The position numbers and the translations under genes are program-made. Below are positions 45,739 to 55,737 of a stretch of DNA of 64,000 nt, in pieces; the stretch's first letter is position 1, and each line of letters begins with the position of its first letter. The notes under the pieces were generated by a model. That model was given only the letters and a program-made list of their open reading frames with translations. It did not search any database and was not told where the DNA came from. Source of the stretch: ZC4RG30 sp963812195 (GTDB lineage: Bacteria > Pseudomonadota > Gammaproteobacteria > Steroidobacterales > Steroidobacteraceae); the NCBI GenBank assembly GCA_963812195.1, contig CAWEUI010000013.1:1-64000 (forward strand), in the 5' to 3' direction.

Positions 45739-46893
45739 TCAGTGCGCGCCCTGGGTGCCCTGTCCGCGCAATTCCCTGCCGATGCGCTGCGCCTCACCCA
45801 GCACGCGCAGCAGGTTGCCGCTCCACATCTGCCCGATCTGCTGCTCGGTGTAGCCCTCCTGCAGCAGCCGCGCGGTGATCTTCGGCAGTGCGGTGACGTC
45901 TTCCATGCCGACCACGCCACCGCCGCCGTCCCAGTCGGCGCCGAAGCCCACATGTTCCGGGCCGGCCACCTTCAGGATATGCAGCACGTGCGCCATGTAG
46001 TCCTCGAACGTGGCCGGGTGCTGGCTCACGTCCGTGACGTAGCTGGCGTAGGAGTTCACCTGGATCACGCCGCCGCTGGCGGCCAGGCGGCGGATGCGCG
46101 CATCGTCGAGATTGCGCGGGTGGTCGTGGATGGCGCGCGAGCTGCTGTGGGTCAGCACGATGGGCGCCTTGGAGATTTCCAGCAGCTGGTCGAAGACCTC
46201 ATCGGAGGCATGCGACTGGTCGATCAGGATGCCCATGCGGTTGGCTTCGGCCACCAGCGCGCGGCCGGCCGGCGACAGCCCGTGCCATTCGGGCTGGTCG
46301 GTGGCCGAATCGCCGAAGTCGTTGTTCTTGAAGTGCACCAGCCCCATCACGCGCAGGCCCTGGTCGTAGTAGAACTGCAGCAGCGTCGGGTCCAGCGTCA
46401 GCGGCGAGGCGTTCTCCATGCTGATGTAGACCACGCGCCGGCCGCTCGCCGCGATGCGTGGCGCGTCCTCAGGGGTGAGCGCCAGCTCGAACTTGTCCGG
46501 GTGCGCGGCCACCATCTCGCGGATCTCCAGCAGGCGCATCAACCCGTGGTCGCGCGCGGCGCGGTAGTCCTGCAGCGTGCGGCCGGCCTGCGGCGTGTAG
46601 ATGGCAAACATGCCGCCATCCAGGCCGCCTTCCACCATGCGCGGATAGTCCACCTGGCTGCCGCTCTCGCCCTTGCCGATGGCGTGGCGCTGCATGATGT
46701 CCCACTGCGGATCGTCGAGCTTGGCGGGCGTGTCCAGATGGCTGTCCAGCACCAGCAGGCGTTCGTGCAGGGCACGCACCGCCGCCGGAACCGCGTCGGC
46801 GGCGCCGGGGTATTTCGGATTCCGTGGCGCGTCGGCCGCGCTGGCGGGGATGCCCAACGCGAGCAGGCAGGCGATGGCAAACAGGCGTGGCAT
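45739..46893 (-). CDS. Membrane dipeptidase (M19 family), exported
   Basis: A 384-residue zinc dipeptidase with signal peptide 'LFAIACLLALGIPASAA'. Metal ligands are seen in 'LVLDSHLDTPAKLDDPQWDI' (H-x-D), Glu in 'VYISMENASPL', His in 'LIDQSHASDEVF' and 'IVLTHSSSRAIHDHPRNLDD', and the end 'HVGFGADWDGGGGVVGMEDV'. The family cleaves dipeptides, including D-residue and beta-lactam substrates. The ATG at 46893 is preferred because the longer frame lacks a leader. It is divergent from mltD. Confidence 0.92.
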   Translation of the reverse strand: MPRLFAIACLLALGIPASAADAPRNPKYPGAADAVPAAVRALHERLLVLDSHLDTPAKLDDPQWDIMQRHAIGKGESGSQVDYPRMVEGGLDGGMFAIYTPQAGRTLQDYRAARDHGLMRLLEIREMVAAHPDKFELALTPEDAPRIAASGRRVVYISMENASPLTLDPTLLQFYYDQGLRVMGLVHFKNNDFGDSATDQPEWHGLSPAGRALVAEANRMGILIDQSHASDEVFDQLLEISKAPIVLTHSSSRAIHDHPRNLDDARIRRLAASGGVIQVNSYASYVTDVSQHPATFEDYMAHVLHILKVAGPEHVGFGADWDGGGGVVGMEDVTALPKITARLLQEGYTEQQIGQMWSGNLLRVLGEAQRIGRELRGQGTQGAH

Positions 46894-47027
46894 GGTGATT
46901 CTGTGGCGAATTCGGCAGTTCACATAAGTCGTTCCTCTATATAGTCTGCCCATCCCGTCCAGACATTGCAGCAGGAGACGCTGTCATCCGTCCTGCCCGG
47001 CCTGTAATTGCTGCCGTCCTCGCCCTG

Positions 47028-49013
47028 GTGCTGGCTTTGCCGGCCGCCACGGCGGCGCGCGCCGCCGGGGACCCCATCACCGTACCGGCGGGCCTGCAGA
47101 CCGAGGTGAATTTCTGGATCCGGGTCTACACCGAGATCTCCACCAGCGAAGGCTTCCTGCACGACCAGGACGATCTGGGCGTGGTGTATCGCACCCTGCG
47201 CTTTGCCGACGACGTGTCGCCCAGAACCCGGCGCCACGCGGTGAACGATGAGCGCAAGAAGATCGAGGCCATGCTGCGGCATCTGGCCAGCGGCTCGAAG
47301 GACCTCACCGCCGATGAAAAGAAGATCGCGGCGATGTTCGGCGACGACGCCTCGCGCTCGCGCTTCGCGCACGCCGCGCGCAACGTGCGCTTCCAGCTCG
47401 GGCAGTCCGACCGCTTCCGGGAGGGCCTGGAGCGTTCCTCGCAATGGGAACGGCACATCGCGCAGACGCTGGCCGACATGGGCCTGCCGCCGCAACTGGC
47501 GGTGCTGCCGCATGTGGAGTCCTCGTTCGATCCGACCGCCTATTCAAAAGTGGGCGCGGCCGGACTGTGGCAGTTCATGCGCGGCACCGGCCGGCGCTTC
47601 CTGCACATCGACGATGCGGTGGACGAGCGCATGGATCCGTTTCTGGAGACCGAGGCCGCCGCGCAGCTGCTGGACTACAACTATCGCGTGCTGGGGACCT
47701 GGCCGCTGGCCGTGACCGCCTACAACCATGGCGCGGCCGGCATGCGCCGTGCCGTGCGCAAGCTCGGCACCACCGACATCGTCACCATCATCCACAAGTA
47801 CAAGAGCCGCACCTTCGGCTTCGCGTCGCGCAATTTCTATCCGTCCTTCCTGGCTGCGCTGACCATCAGCCGCAACGTGGACAAGTACTTCCCGAACCTG
47901 AAGCGGCGGCCCGAGATGAGCTTCACCGAAGTGGAAATGCCGGCCTATGTGCCGCTGGCGGTGCTGGTCAAGACGCTCAAGGTCAGCCGGGAGCGCCTGA
48001 CCGAGCTCAACCCGGCGTTCCGTCCGGCGCTGCTCAGTGGCAGCCGCTATGTCCCCAAGGGCTACATGCTGCGACTGCCGGCCGACGCCAAGGACTGGAG
48101 CACGACGCTGCTGGCGCAGCGCATCGACACCAGCAACCAGTACGTGAACCAGCCGCGTCCGCGTACCTATCGCGTGCGCCGCGGCGATGCGCTGTCGATC
48201 ATCGCCGCGCGCTACGGCCTGTCGGTGGGGATGCTGGCCGACGCCAACAACATGTCCACCCGCGACATGCTGCGCGCCGGCCGCGTATTGCGCCTGCCCG
48301 AGTCGCCGGCCACGCGGGTGGCGGCCGCGCGCGCGGCCGAGGCGGCCGGCGAGCCGGGTGCAGACGGACCGGGCGCCACCGCCGGGCCGGTGGTCGCCTC
48401 GACCAAGCCCGCCGCACCGCAGCCGCCGCCGGAGCAGGTCAGCGAGACGCTGGCCGACCAGCGCGAGGAGGTGGCGGCCATCACGCGTACCGAAGAGCCG
48501 GCCGAGCCGGTATCGGCGTCCGAGGCCGAGGATACCGGCCCCTCGCTGGTGCCCGGCGGCGCAGTGGCGCGACCCAGCGAATCCACCGATTACAGCGTGG
48601 ATGACGACCACACCATCCGCGTCGCCGCGGAGGAGACCATCGGCCACTACGCGGACTGGCTGGATACCTCGGCCAGCCACGTGCGCCATCTGAACAAGCT
48701 GCGCTACGGCACCGCCATCGCGCTGGGCCGCAAGATCAAGCTCGACTTCAGCAGCGTGTCGGTCGAGCAGTTCGAGGCCAAACGCCGCGATTACCACGAG
48801 CAGCTCGAAGCCGCCTTCTTCGCCAACCATCGCATCATCGGTACGCAGGTGCATACCGTTCGCAGCGGCGATTCGCTGTGGAATCTGGCGCAGGACGGCG
48901 GGCAACTGCCGATCTGGCTGGTGACGCACTACAACCCGGACATCGACTTCAGCGCGCTCAGGCCGGGCCAGGAGATCGTCGTGCCCAAGGTCGAACTGGT
49001 GGAGCAGGACTAG
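47028..49013 (+). CDS. mltD: Membrane-bound lytic murein transglycosylase D with LysM repeats
   Basis: About 661 residues or slightly more. It cleaves peptidoglycan glycan strands. The catalytic Glu is in 'LPHVESSFDPTAYSKVGAAG', followed by 'LWQFMRGTGRRF' and 'AVTAYNHGAAGM'. Two clear LysM domains bind the wall: 'YRVRRGDALSIIAARYGLSV' and 'HTVRSGDSLWNLAQDGGQLP'; a degenerate one lies between ('TIRVAAEETIGHYADWLDTS'). A Pro/Ala-rich linker joins them. The GTG at 47028 cuts the signal peptide, which continues upstream to about 46983 without a normal start codon, behind an AGGAG site; a base error at the start is likely. Confidence 0.9.
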   Translation: MLALPAATAARAAGDPITVPAGLQTEVNFWIRVYTEISTSEGFLHDQDDLGVVYRTLRFADDVSPRTRRHAVNDERKKIEAMLRHLASGSKDLTADEKKIAAMFGDDASRSRFAHAARNVRFQLGQSDRFREGLERSSQWERHIAQTLADMGLPPQLAVLPHVESSFDPTAYSKVGAAGLWQFMRGTGRRFLHIDDAVDERMDPFLETEAAAQLLDYNYRVLGTWPLAVTAYNHGAAGMRRAVRKLGTTDIVTIIHKYKSRTFGFASRNFYPSFLAALTISRNVDKYFPNLKRRPEMSFTEVEMPAYVPLAVLVKTLKVSRERLTELNPAFRPALLSGSRYVPKGYMLRLPADAKDWSTTLLAQRIDTSNQYVNQPRPRTYRVRRGDALSIIAARYGLSVGMLADANNMSTRDMLRAGRVLRLPESPATRVAAARAAEAAGEPGADGPGATAGPVVASTKPAAPQPPPEQVSETLADQREEVAAITRTEEPAEPVSASEAEDTGPSLVPGGAVARPSESTDYSVDDDHTIRVAAEETIGHYADWLDTSASHVRHLNKLRYGTAIALGRKIKLDFSSVSVEQFEAKRRDYHEQLEAAFFANHRIIGTQVHTVRSGDSLWNLAQDGGQLPIWLVTHYNPDIDFSALRPGQEIVVPKVELVEQD

Positions 49014-49085
49014 ACGATGCGCCGGCCACATCCTGTGACACGGTCAACGAACGGGCACCCCGCCATGTCTATAATCGGGCCCGTC

Positions 49086-49646
49086 ATGTCGGCACTGCGC
49101 CATGTGAAAACCTGGTCGATGCTGCTCGGCGGCTTGCTGTGTGTCGCCGGCGCCGTGCGCGCCGACGGCATGTTCACGCCCGTGGTCAACGACGCGGTAC
49201 CGCGCGGCCAGCTCCAGGAGCTGCCGGTGGCCACCCGCGTGGTGGTGTACAAGGCCGCGCGGCGCATGGAGCTGATGCACGACGGCCAGGTGCTGCGCAC
49301 CTACAAGATCTCGCTGGGCCTGCAGCCCGACGGCGCCAAGGAACGGGAGGGGGACTTCCGCACGCCGGAGGGGCATTACTACCTCACGCACCGCAACCCG
49401 CGCAGCGACTTCTTCCTGTCCATCCAGGTGTCCTACCCGAACGATCGCGACCTGCGGCGCGCCAGGGCCAATGGCTGGGACCCGGGCGGTGAAATAATGA
49501 TCCACGGCCTGCCGAACCGGCTGCGCCGCGAGCCGGACTATTACCACCGCGACTGGACCGACGGCTGCATTGCCGTGTCGAATTCCGACATGCTGGAGAT
49601 CTGGCTGTTGACCCAGAACGACACGCCGATCGACATCATGCCCTGA
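49086..49646 (+). CDS. L,D-transpeptidase (YkuD/ErfK) family protein
   Basis: About 186 residues from the ATG at 49086; in-frame ATGs at 49065 and 49017 are alternatives. A signal peptide ('WSMLLGGLLCVAGAVRA') is followed by the catalytic domain: 'MELMHDGQVLRTYKISLGLQ', 'REGDFRTPEGHYYLTHRNP', and the signature 'IMIHGLPN' with 'RDWTDGCIAVSNSDM' containing the catalytic His and Cys. It cross-links peptidoglycan or attaches proteins to it. It follows mltD, so two wall enzymes stand together. The frame is intact. Confidence 0.9.
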   Translation: MSALRHVKTWSMLLGGLLCVAGAVRADGMFTPVVNDAVPRGQLQELPVATRVVVYKAARRMELMHDGQVLRTYKISLGLQPDGAKEREGDFRTPEGHYYLTHRNPRSDFFLSIQVSYPNDRDLRRARANGWDPGGEIMIHGLPNRLRREPDYYHRDWTDGCIAVSNSDMLEIWLLTQNDTPIDIMP

Positions 49647-49797
49647 AGCAAGGCCCTGGCGGGTCGAGGGACCCGGGCCCTCCAGCCGGCCCCGTGCGCA
49701 CCGCAAAAGCGCGATTCCGACGTACGTGCCGAAAAACGGCACAATAGCCGCCCCTTTTACGAAACCGCCCCGGCGCCGCCGGGCCGATGCGAGAGGT

Positions 49798-51193
49798 GTG
49801 CGTTTGGAAGCCAAGGTCGATCTGCCCGACGTCGTGGATGCCAGCGTCGGTCCGCGCGGGAGCCTGGAGATGCTCTCGCAGGCCGAGATCGACATGCTGG
49901 TGGGCCACGAGGGTGGCGGCATCCATCCGCTGTTTCGCAAGTGCGCGCTGGCCATCCTGAATTCGGGCAGCGACAGCGACAACGCCAAGGAGCTGTTCGA
50001 GCGCTACGCCGACTTCGAGGTGGAGCTGGTGCGCCATCCCTGGGGTATCCGGCTCGACATCCGCAACGCGCCAGGCAGGGCCTTCGTCGACGGGCAGATG
50101 ATCCGCGGCATCAAGGAGCACCTGTTCGCGGTGCTGCGCGACGTGGTGTACATCGCCAACGAGATCGAGCAGGGCGGGCGCTTCGACCTGAGCCGCGGCG
50201 TGGACATCACCAATGCGGTGTTCCACGTGCTGCGCAACGCCGGGGTGCTGGATCGCAAGATCAAGCCCAACCTGGCGGTGTGCTGGGGCGGGCACTCAAT
50301 CAGCGAGGGGGAGTACCAGTACACCAAGAAGGTGGGCTACGAGCTGGGCCTGCGGGGCATGGACGTGGCCACCGGCTGCGGTCCGGGCGCGATGAAGGGT
50401 CCGATGAAGGGCGCCACGATCGGCCACGCCAAGCAGCGCATCACCTCCGGCCGCTACATCGGGCTGACCGAGCCCGGCATCATCGCCGCCGAGCCGCCCA
50501 ACGCCATCGTGAACCGGCTGGTCATCATGCCGGACATCGAAAAGCGCCTGGAGGCGTTCGTGCGGCTGGCGCACGGCGCTGGTCATATTCCCCGGCGGGG
50601 TGGGCACGGCCGAGGAAATCCTCTACCTGCTGGGCATCCTGCTCGATCCGCGCAACGAGGAGCAGTGCCTGCCAGTGGTGCTGACGGGGCCGCAGTCGGC
50701 CAGCGGGTATTTCCGGCAGATCCAGGCCTTCCTGGAGGCGGCGATCGGCCCCGAGGTGCTGTCGCGGCTGCAGTTCGTGATCGGCGATCCGGTGAGCGTG
50801 GCACGCAGCCTGGTCGGCAACGTGGCGCGGGTGCGCGCCCGGCGCCGCGCCTGCAACGATTCCTATGCTTTCAACTGGTTGCTGGCCGTGCCGGAGGATC
50901 TGCAGCGCCCGTTCGAGGTCAGCCACGAGAGCATGCGCCGCCTGGAACTGCACCGCGACCAGCCCCGGCACCTGCTGGTCGCGAATCTGCGACGGGCCTT
51001 TTCCGGCATCGTTGCCGGCAACGTCAAGGAGCAGGGCATCGCCGCCATCGAGGCCAACGGGCGTTTCGAAATAGCCGGCGACCCCGCCCTGATGCGCCTG
51101 CTGGACGAGCTGCTGCGCGGCTTCGTCGCGCAGGGCCGCATGAAGCTGCCCGCCAGCGGTGAATACCATCCCTGCTACCGCATCGTGACGTGA
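49798..51193 (+). CDS. ppnN: Nucleotide 5'-monophosphate nucleosidase (LOG family), one frameshift
   Basis: About 465 residues. PpnN (YgdH) splits purine and pyrimidine nucleoside monophosphates to base and ribose-5-phosphate and is tuned by (p)ppGpp in E. coli. The GTG at 49798 with a GAGAGG site gives MRLEAKVDLPDVVDASV. Typical blocks: 'RGSLEMLSQAEIDMLV', 'NSGSDSDNAKELFERY', 'ATGCGPGAMKGPMKGATIGH', and the LOG motif 'FPGGVGTAEEILYLLGILLD'. A one-base insertion near 50578 breaks the frame just before the LOG motif. Confidence 0.93.
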
Positions 51194-51266
51194 AGCAGTT
51201 CCTGTCGATTTAACCGGCGTCTCCCATAACCTGCATCCCGAGCTTACCCATCGAGAGCGGGACAAT

Positions 51267-51485
51267 ATGGCCAACGGTGACGGCAATGACGATCTGGCTA
51301 GCTCGGGCGAGCGCCCGGGTCCCGGCAGCTCCGAGCTGTTCGCCGACTGGGCGGCCCGCATGCAACGCGGTCGCGGCCGCCACGCCGCCATCAGCCGCAA
51401 CCTGAATACCTGGTCGAACTACAAGAACTGGTCGGACAAGGTCCGCCAGTCCTGGCAGTCCGACGTCACGGTGAAGCCCAAGTAG
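51267..51485 (+). CDS. Small protein of unknown function (72 residues)
   Basis: ATG at 51267, ribosome site GAGAG nearby. The protein is hydrophilic and starts acidic ('MANGDGNDDLASSGERPGPG') and ends basic and Trp-rich ('NTWSNYKNWSDKVRQSWQSD'). No signal peptide or membrane helix and no family recognised. The frame is intact and compositionally like a coding gene; four Trp in a short protein are unusual. Confidence 0.5.
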   Translation: MANGDGNDDLASSGERPGPGSSELFADWAARMQRGRGRHAAISRNLNTWSNYKNWSDKVRQSWQSDVTVKPK

Positions 51486-51488
51486 CCC

Positions 51489-51635
51489 GTGGAGCGCCTG
51501 CTGCTCCTGTGGGACGAGCTGGACGAGCTCGTGGGGTACGGTCGGCACCTCGCAGCCGCCCTGTCGCACTCGGTGGGCCTGCGGCTGCGCCGCAATCGCC
51601 GCCTGCGGCGCGGCGTGGCCACCGACCAGGCTTGA
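51489..51635 (+). CDS. Possible small protein (48 residues)
   Basis: GTG at 51489, 3 bp after the previous stop. It reads MERLLLLWDELDELVGYGRH, LAAALSHSVGLRLRRNRRLR, RGVATDQA and stops at 51633-51635. The amphipathic acidic start and strongly basic end suggest a helical hairpin. There is no clear ribosome site, so translation would depend on coupling to the preceding gene. Offered as a candidate only. Confidence 0.35.
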   Translation: MERLLLLWDELDELVGYGRHLAAALSHSVGLRLRRNRRLRRGVATDQA

Positions 51636-51694
51636 AATAATCCGCGGGGCCCCTATCTTCGGCGGCGGTTTTCCCGCTAGCCGGAGCTGAATCC

Positions 51695-53609
51695 ATGTCC
51701 GAGACCGCCGCCCCCGCCTCCGAAACGCTGGGCTTCAAGGCCGAGGTTCGTGAGCTGCTGAAGCTCATGATCCACTCGCTGTACAGCCACCGCGAGATCT
51801 TCCTGCGTGAGCTGATTTCCAACGCCTCCGACGCGAATGACAAATTGCGTTACCTGGCGCTGACCGACCCGGCGCTGCTGGGTGATGAAAAGGACCTGGC
51901 CGTGTGGGTCACCCCGGACGAGAAGGCCGGCACGGTCACCATCCGCGACAACGGCATCGGCATGACGCGCGAGGAGGCGGTGGCCCACCTGGGCACCATC
52001 GCCCGCTCCGGCACCGCCGAGTTCTTCAGCAAGCTCACCGGCAATGCGCAGAAGGACTCGCAGCTGATCGGCCAGTTCGGCGTGGGCTTCTACTCGGCCT
52101 TCATCGTGGCCGAAAAGGTCGAGGTGCTCTCGCGCAAGGCCGGTGAGGCGCCCGAGGCCGGCGTGCGCTGGAGCTCGGCGGCAGACGGGGATTTCACGGT
52201 CCAGACCGTCACGCGCGCCGAGCGTGGCACCACCGTGATCCTGCACCTGAAGGAGGATGCGAAGGAGTTTGCCGACGACTGGCGCCTGCGCTCGCTGCTG
52301 CGCCGCTATTCGGACCACCTGGCCTTCCCGGTGTACATGCCGAAGAAGGGCGAGGCCACCCTGGACTACGAGGCCGTCAATCAGGCCAAGGCGCTGTGGA
52401 CGCGGCCGCGCACCGACATCAGCGACGAGGAGTACACCGAGTTCTACCGGCACATCTCGCACGACAGCGAGGCGCCGCTGGCCTGGAGCCACAACAAGGT
52501 GGAGGGCAAGCGCGAGTACACCAGCCTGCTGTACCTGCCGGCCCGCGCCCCGTTCGACCTGTGGCAACGCGACGCCGCGCGCGGCCTGAAGCTGTACGTG
52601 AAGCGCGTGTTCATCATGGACGACGCCGAGCAGTTCCTGCCGCTGTACCTGCGCTTCATCAAGGGCGTGGTCGATTCCAGCGACCTGCCGCTGAACGTGT
52701 CGCGCGAGCTGCTGCAGAACGATCCGGAAGTCGAGGCCATGAAGAGCGCGCTGACCAAGCGCGCGCTGGACCTGATCGGCAAACTGGCGAAGGACGAGCC
52801 GGAGAAGTACGCGAAGTTCTGGAAGGAGTTCGGCCAGGCGCTGAAGGAGGGCATGGCCGAGGACTTCACCAATCGCGAGAAGATCCTGCCGCTGCTGCGC
52901 TTTGCCAGCACCCACGAGTCCGGCGACGAGGACAAGGTTTCGCTGGCCGACTACGTGGCGCGCATGCCCGAGGGCCAGGACAAGATCTACTACGTGCTGG
53001 CCGAGAGCCGCGCCGCCGCCCGCAGCAGCCCGTTCATCGAGCAGTTGCGCGCCCGCAAGATCGAAGTACTGCTGCTGGGCGACCGCGTCGATCCGTGGAT
53101 CATGGGCCAGCTGCCCGAATTCGAGGGCAAGGCCTTCCAGGATGCGGCGCGCGGCGACCTGGACGTGTCGAAGCTCGGCGCCGATGGCAGGCAGGAGAAG
53201 GACAAGGAGGCCGCCGGCCGAGAGCGAGGCCGACAAGAAGCTGTTCGAGCGGGTGCGCGAGGCGCTGGGCGATGCCGTGGACGGCGTGAAGGCCAGCCAC
53301 CGGCTGGCCGAATCGCCGGCCTGCCTGACGCGCAGCGAGAATGAAATGAGCGAGCAGATGCGCCGGGTGCTGGCCGCGACCGGTCGCGGCGACCTGCCGC
53401 CTTCCAAACCGGAGCTGGAGCTGAACATGGCGCACCCGCTGGTGCGGCGCCTGGCCGGCCTTGCCGGCGCGGACTTCAGCGAGCTCGCGCAGCTGCTGTA
53501 CGATCAGGCGCAGCTCACCGAGCAGGGCCAGCTGGTCAATCCCGGCGAATACGTGCGCCGCCTGAACAGCCTGTTGCTGAAGTTGCTGGGGGATTCGGGC
53601 AAGGCATGA
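51695..53609 (+). CDS. htpG: Molecular chaperone HtpG (Hsp90), one frameshift
   Basis: About 638 residues. ATP-dependent chaperone. The N-terminal ATPase domain is clear: 'HREIFLRELISNASDANDKL', 'RDNGIGMTREEAVAHLGTIA', 'LIGQFGVGFYSAFIVAEKVE'. The middle domain has 'LKLYVKRVFIMDDAEQFLPL' and 'LPLNVSRELLQNDPEVEAMK'; the C-terminal dimerisation domain ends at 'EYVRRLNSLLLKLLGDSGKA'. A one-base insertion near 53217, in the linker to the C-terminal domain, breaks the frame. It overlaps msrB by 4 bp, so oxidative and heat protection genes are cotranscribed. Confidence 0.95.
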
Positions 53610-54010
53610 GCCAGCGCCGCAAGCCCACGCGCGAGCAACTGCGCGCGCGACTGTCCTCGCTGCAGTACCACGTGACGCAGGAGAAGGGCACCGAACGCGC
53701 GTTCACCGGGCAGTACGCGGCGCATGCCGAAACCGGCACCTACTACTGCATCTGCTGCGGCACGGACCTGTTCGAGTCGCAGAAGAAGTTCGACGCGGGC
53801 TGCGGCTGGCCCAGCTTCTGGCTGCCGCTGGCCGGCGAGCGCATCCGCCAGCACCGGGACCGCTCGCACGGCATGGAGCGCACCGAGGTGACCTGCGCGT
53901 TCTGCGACGCCCACCTGGGGCATGTGTTCGAGGACGGGCCGGAGCCCAGCGGCCTGCGCTACTGCATCAACTCGGCCTCGCTGGGCTTTCGCCCCGCAGG
54001 CGCCACATGA
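53606..54010 (+). CDS. msrB: Peptide methionine-R-sulfoxide reductase
   Basis: A 134-residue enzyme that repairs oxidised methionine in proteins. Zinc cysteines are in 'YYCICCGTDLFESQKKFDAG' and 'VTCAFCDAHLGHVFEDG'; the catalytic Cys is in 'LRYCINSASLGF'. The substrate Trp and Ser are in 'GCGWPSFW'. ATG overlaps the htpG stop. The frame is intact, and it overlaps the next gene by 4 bp. Confidence 0.95.
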   Translation: MSQRRKPTREQLRARLSSLQYHVTQEKGTERAFTGQYAAHAETGTYYCICCGTDLFESQKKFDAGCGWPSFWLPLAGERIRQHRDRSHGMERTEVTCAFCDAHLGHVFEDGPEPSGLRYCINSASLGFRPAGAT

Positions 54011-54660
54011 CGCTGGCCACGCCGCAACGGGTCGATCTGCCGGGCGAAGCCGGGCGGCTCGAGGCGGTGCTGGAAGTGCCGCACGAGAGCGCCGAGCCGG
54101 CTGCTTTTCTGGTCGTGTGTCATCCGCACCCGCTGCATGGCGGCACCATGGACAACAAGGTGGTGACCACGCTGGCGCGCACCGCGCACGAGCTCGGGGT
54201 GCCGTCCATCCGCTTCAACTTCCGGGGTGTGGGCGCCAGCGAGGGCAGCTTTGACGAGGGTCGCGGCGAGACGCAGGACGCGCTGGCCGCCATCGTGCAT
54301 GGCCGGCACCTGTGGCCCGCCGCCACGGTATGGCTGGCCGGCTTCTCGTTCGGCGGCGTCGTGGCGCTGCGGGCCGCCACCACGCGCGGCGCGGGCAGGA
54401 TCGAGCGCCTGCTGAGCGTGGCGCCGGCGCTGGGCAGCAACTTCGAGAACCCACGGCAGATCCAGGTGCCGGGCTGCCCCTGGATGATCATCCAGGGCGA
54501 GGACGACGACGTGGTGGATGCGCGACTGACTGCCGACTGGGTCGAATCGCTGCAACCGGCGCCGCAGCTGGTGCTGCTGCCAGGCGTGGGTCATTTCTTC
54601 CACGGTGCACTCAATACCCTGCAGCGGCACGCCGGCCGCTTCTTCCTGCAGCCGCTCTGA
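54007..54660 (+). CDS. Alpha/beta hydrolase (dienelactone-hydrolase-like, YsgA/COG2945 group)
   Basis: A 217-residue cytoplasmic hydrolase. Motifs: 'LVVCHPHPLHGGTMDNKVVT', 'SIRFNFRGVGASEGSFDEG', the nucleophile elbow 'WLAGFSFGGVVALRAATT', Asp in 'IIQGEDDDVVDARLT' and His in 'PGVGHFFHGALNT'. The pattern is that of the small COG2945 hydrolases; the substrate is unknown. Last gene of the htpG operon, followed by a strong terminator. Confidence 0.88.
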   Translation: MTLATPQRVDLPGEAGRLEAVLEVPHESAEPAAFLVVCHPHPLHGGTMDNKVVTTLARTAHELGVPSIRFNFRGVGASEGSFDEGRGETQDALAAIVHGRHLWPAATVWLAGFSFGGVVALRAATTRGAGRIERLLSVAPALGSNFENPRQIQVPGCPWMIIQGEDDDVVDARLTADWVESLQPAPQLVLLPGVGHFFHGALNTLQRHAGRFFLQPL

Positions 54661-54698
54661 CCCGCTCCCGGCCGGATTCGCGCCGGGCAGACACGAAG

Positions 54699-54731
54699 AA
54701 GCCCGGGAGGACCGTTGGTCCTGCCGGGCCT
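54699..54731. terminator. Terminator hairpin after the htpG operon
   Basis: AAGCCCGGGAGGACC pairs with GGTCCTGCCGGGCCTT across a 2-4 base loop, about 40 bp after the hydrolase stop and between convergent genes. It may serve both directions. Confidence 0.65.
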
Positions 54732-54767
54732 TCCGGACGGCCGTGGTGGCCGAAAGCGGGTTCCCTG

Positions 54768-55079
54768 TCAGTTCACGAAGGACTTGAGGTTCTTCAGCGG
54801 CAGCGCGCGCACCTTCTTGCTGGCCGGCTTGGCCTTGAACATGATTTCTTCGCCCGTGAACGGGTTGATGCCCTTGCGCGCCTTGGTGGCGGGCTTCTTC
54901 ACAACCTTGAGCTTCAGCAGGCCCGGCAGCGTGACGATGCCGTGGCTGCGCAGACTCTTCCTGATGATGCCGTGAAGGGAATCGAAAACCGCACTGACCT
55001 GCTTGCGGGACAGCTCCGTGTCTTTGGAGATGGATGTCAGGATTTCTGATTTGGTCGGTGCGCCGCCCTTCTTTGCCAT
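54768..55079 (-). CDS. HU family DNA-binding protein
   Basis: A 103-residue histone-like protein. The helical dimer part is 'TKSEILTSISKDTELSRKQV', 'SAVFDSLHGIIRKSL'; the beta-arm part is 'GIVTLPGLLKLKVVKKPATK', with the conserved 'GINPFTGEEIMFKAKPASKK'. It is slightly longer than HU (about 90) and has a Gly-Ala N-terminal extension, like the DNA-bending HU-like proteins of Xanthomonas. The ATG at 55079 is preferred over an upstream ATG. Confidence 0.92.
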   Translation of the reverse strand: MAKKGGAPTKSEILTSISKDTELSRKQVSAVFDSLHGIIRKSLRSHGIVTLPGLLKLKVVKKPATKARKGINPFTGEEIMFKAKPASKKVRALPLKNLKSFVN

Positions 55080-55193
55080 GTGTGGATACTCCCGCGGGTT
55101 GATGTTTGTGCAGCGGGATTGTCCCGCCGAATTGATGTCCGCGCGAAACATAGCACAAGCGCATAGGCGCGCAACTGCTTTTTTTATAGGACT

Positions 55194-55727
55194 TTAAGCG
55201 ACAGGCAGGATGATGATCACCGCCTGTATCGCGATGCACGCCCACAGTGGTGACAAGTCCAGGCCGGCTATCGAAGGAATGACCCGTCGGATCGGATTCA
55301 GGACTGGATCGCAGATGGAGGCAAGCAGCGATTGCGCCGGTGAGTAATTACCCGGTGCAACAAACGACAGTAGCGCGTTGAGAACAATGGAAAAGAAGTA
55401 AGTCTTCAGGGTGAGATGAATGACCTCCAGCGCCGTCGCGCGCAGCATCGCGAAGGGCGCGATCGTCATGTAGCCCATCAGGGCGCGCAGCACCCAGATC
55501 TTGACGGCGGCGACCAGTACCACGGCAACCACTGATGCCGTATCGACCCGGCCGGCCGGTGGCAGCACGCGGCGCAACGGGCGAATCAGCGGATCGGTGA
55601 GCTGCACGATGCCGCGGGAGATGGGGTTGCGGAAGTCGGCGCGGGACTGTTGCATGATCAGCCGCAGCAGCAGCACCGCGTTGTACAGCGTGGCCAGGGT
55701 ATTGAGGATGTAGAGCAGGGCCTGCAT
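55194..55727 (-). CDS. yggT: YggT family membrane protein
   Basis: A 177-residue inner-membrane protein with two YggT repeats, each with the R-x-x-x-P-x-x-R pattern: 'LTDPLIRPLRRVLPPAGRVD' and 'ICDPVLNPIRRVIPSIAGLD'. Four helices or so ('TLATLYNAVLLLRLIM', 'VLVAAVKIWVLRALMGYM'). It follows proC by 10 bp in the conserved yggS-proC-yggT order. It is linked to osmotic stress and cell-division settings in other bacteria; the molecular role is unclear. Confidence 0.92.
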   Translation of the reverse strand: MQALLYILNTLATLYNAVLLLRLIMQQSRADFRNPISRGIVQLTDPLIRPLRRVLPPAGRVDTASVVAVVLVAAVKIWVLRALMGYMTIAPFAMLRATALEVIHLTLKTYFFSIVLNALLSFVAPGNYSPAQSLLASICDPVLNPIRRVIPSIAGLDLSPLWACIAIQAVIIILPVA

Positions 55728-55737
55728 GCGCTTGCCG

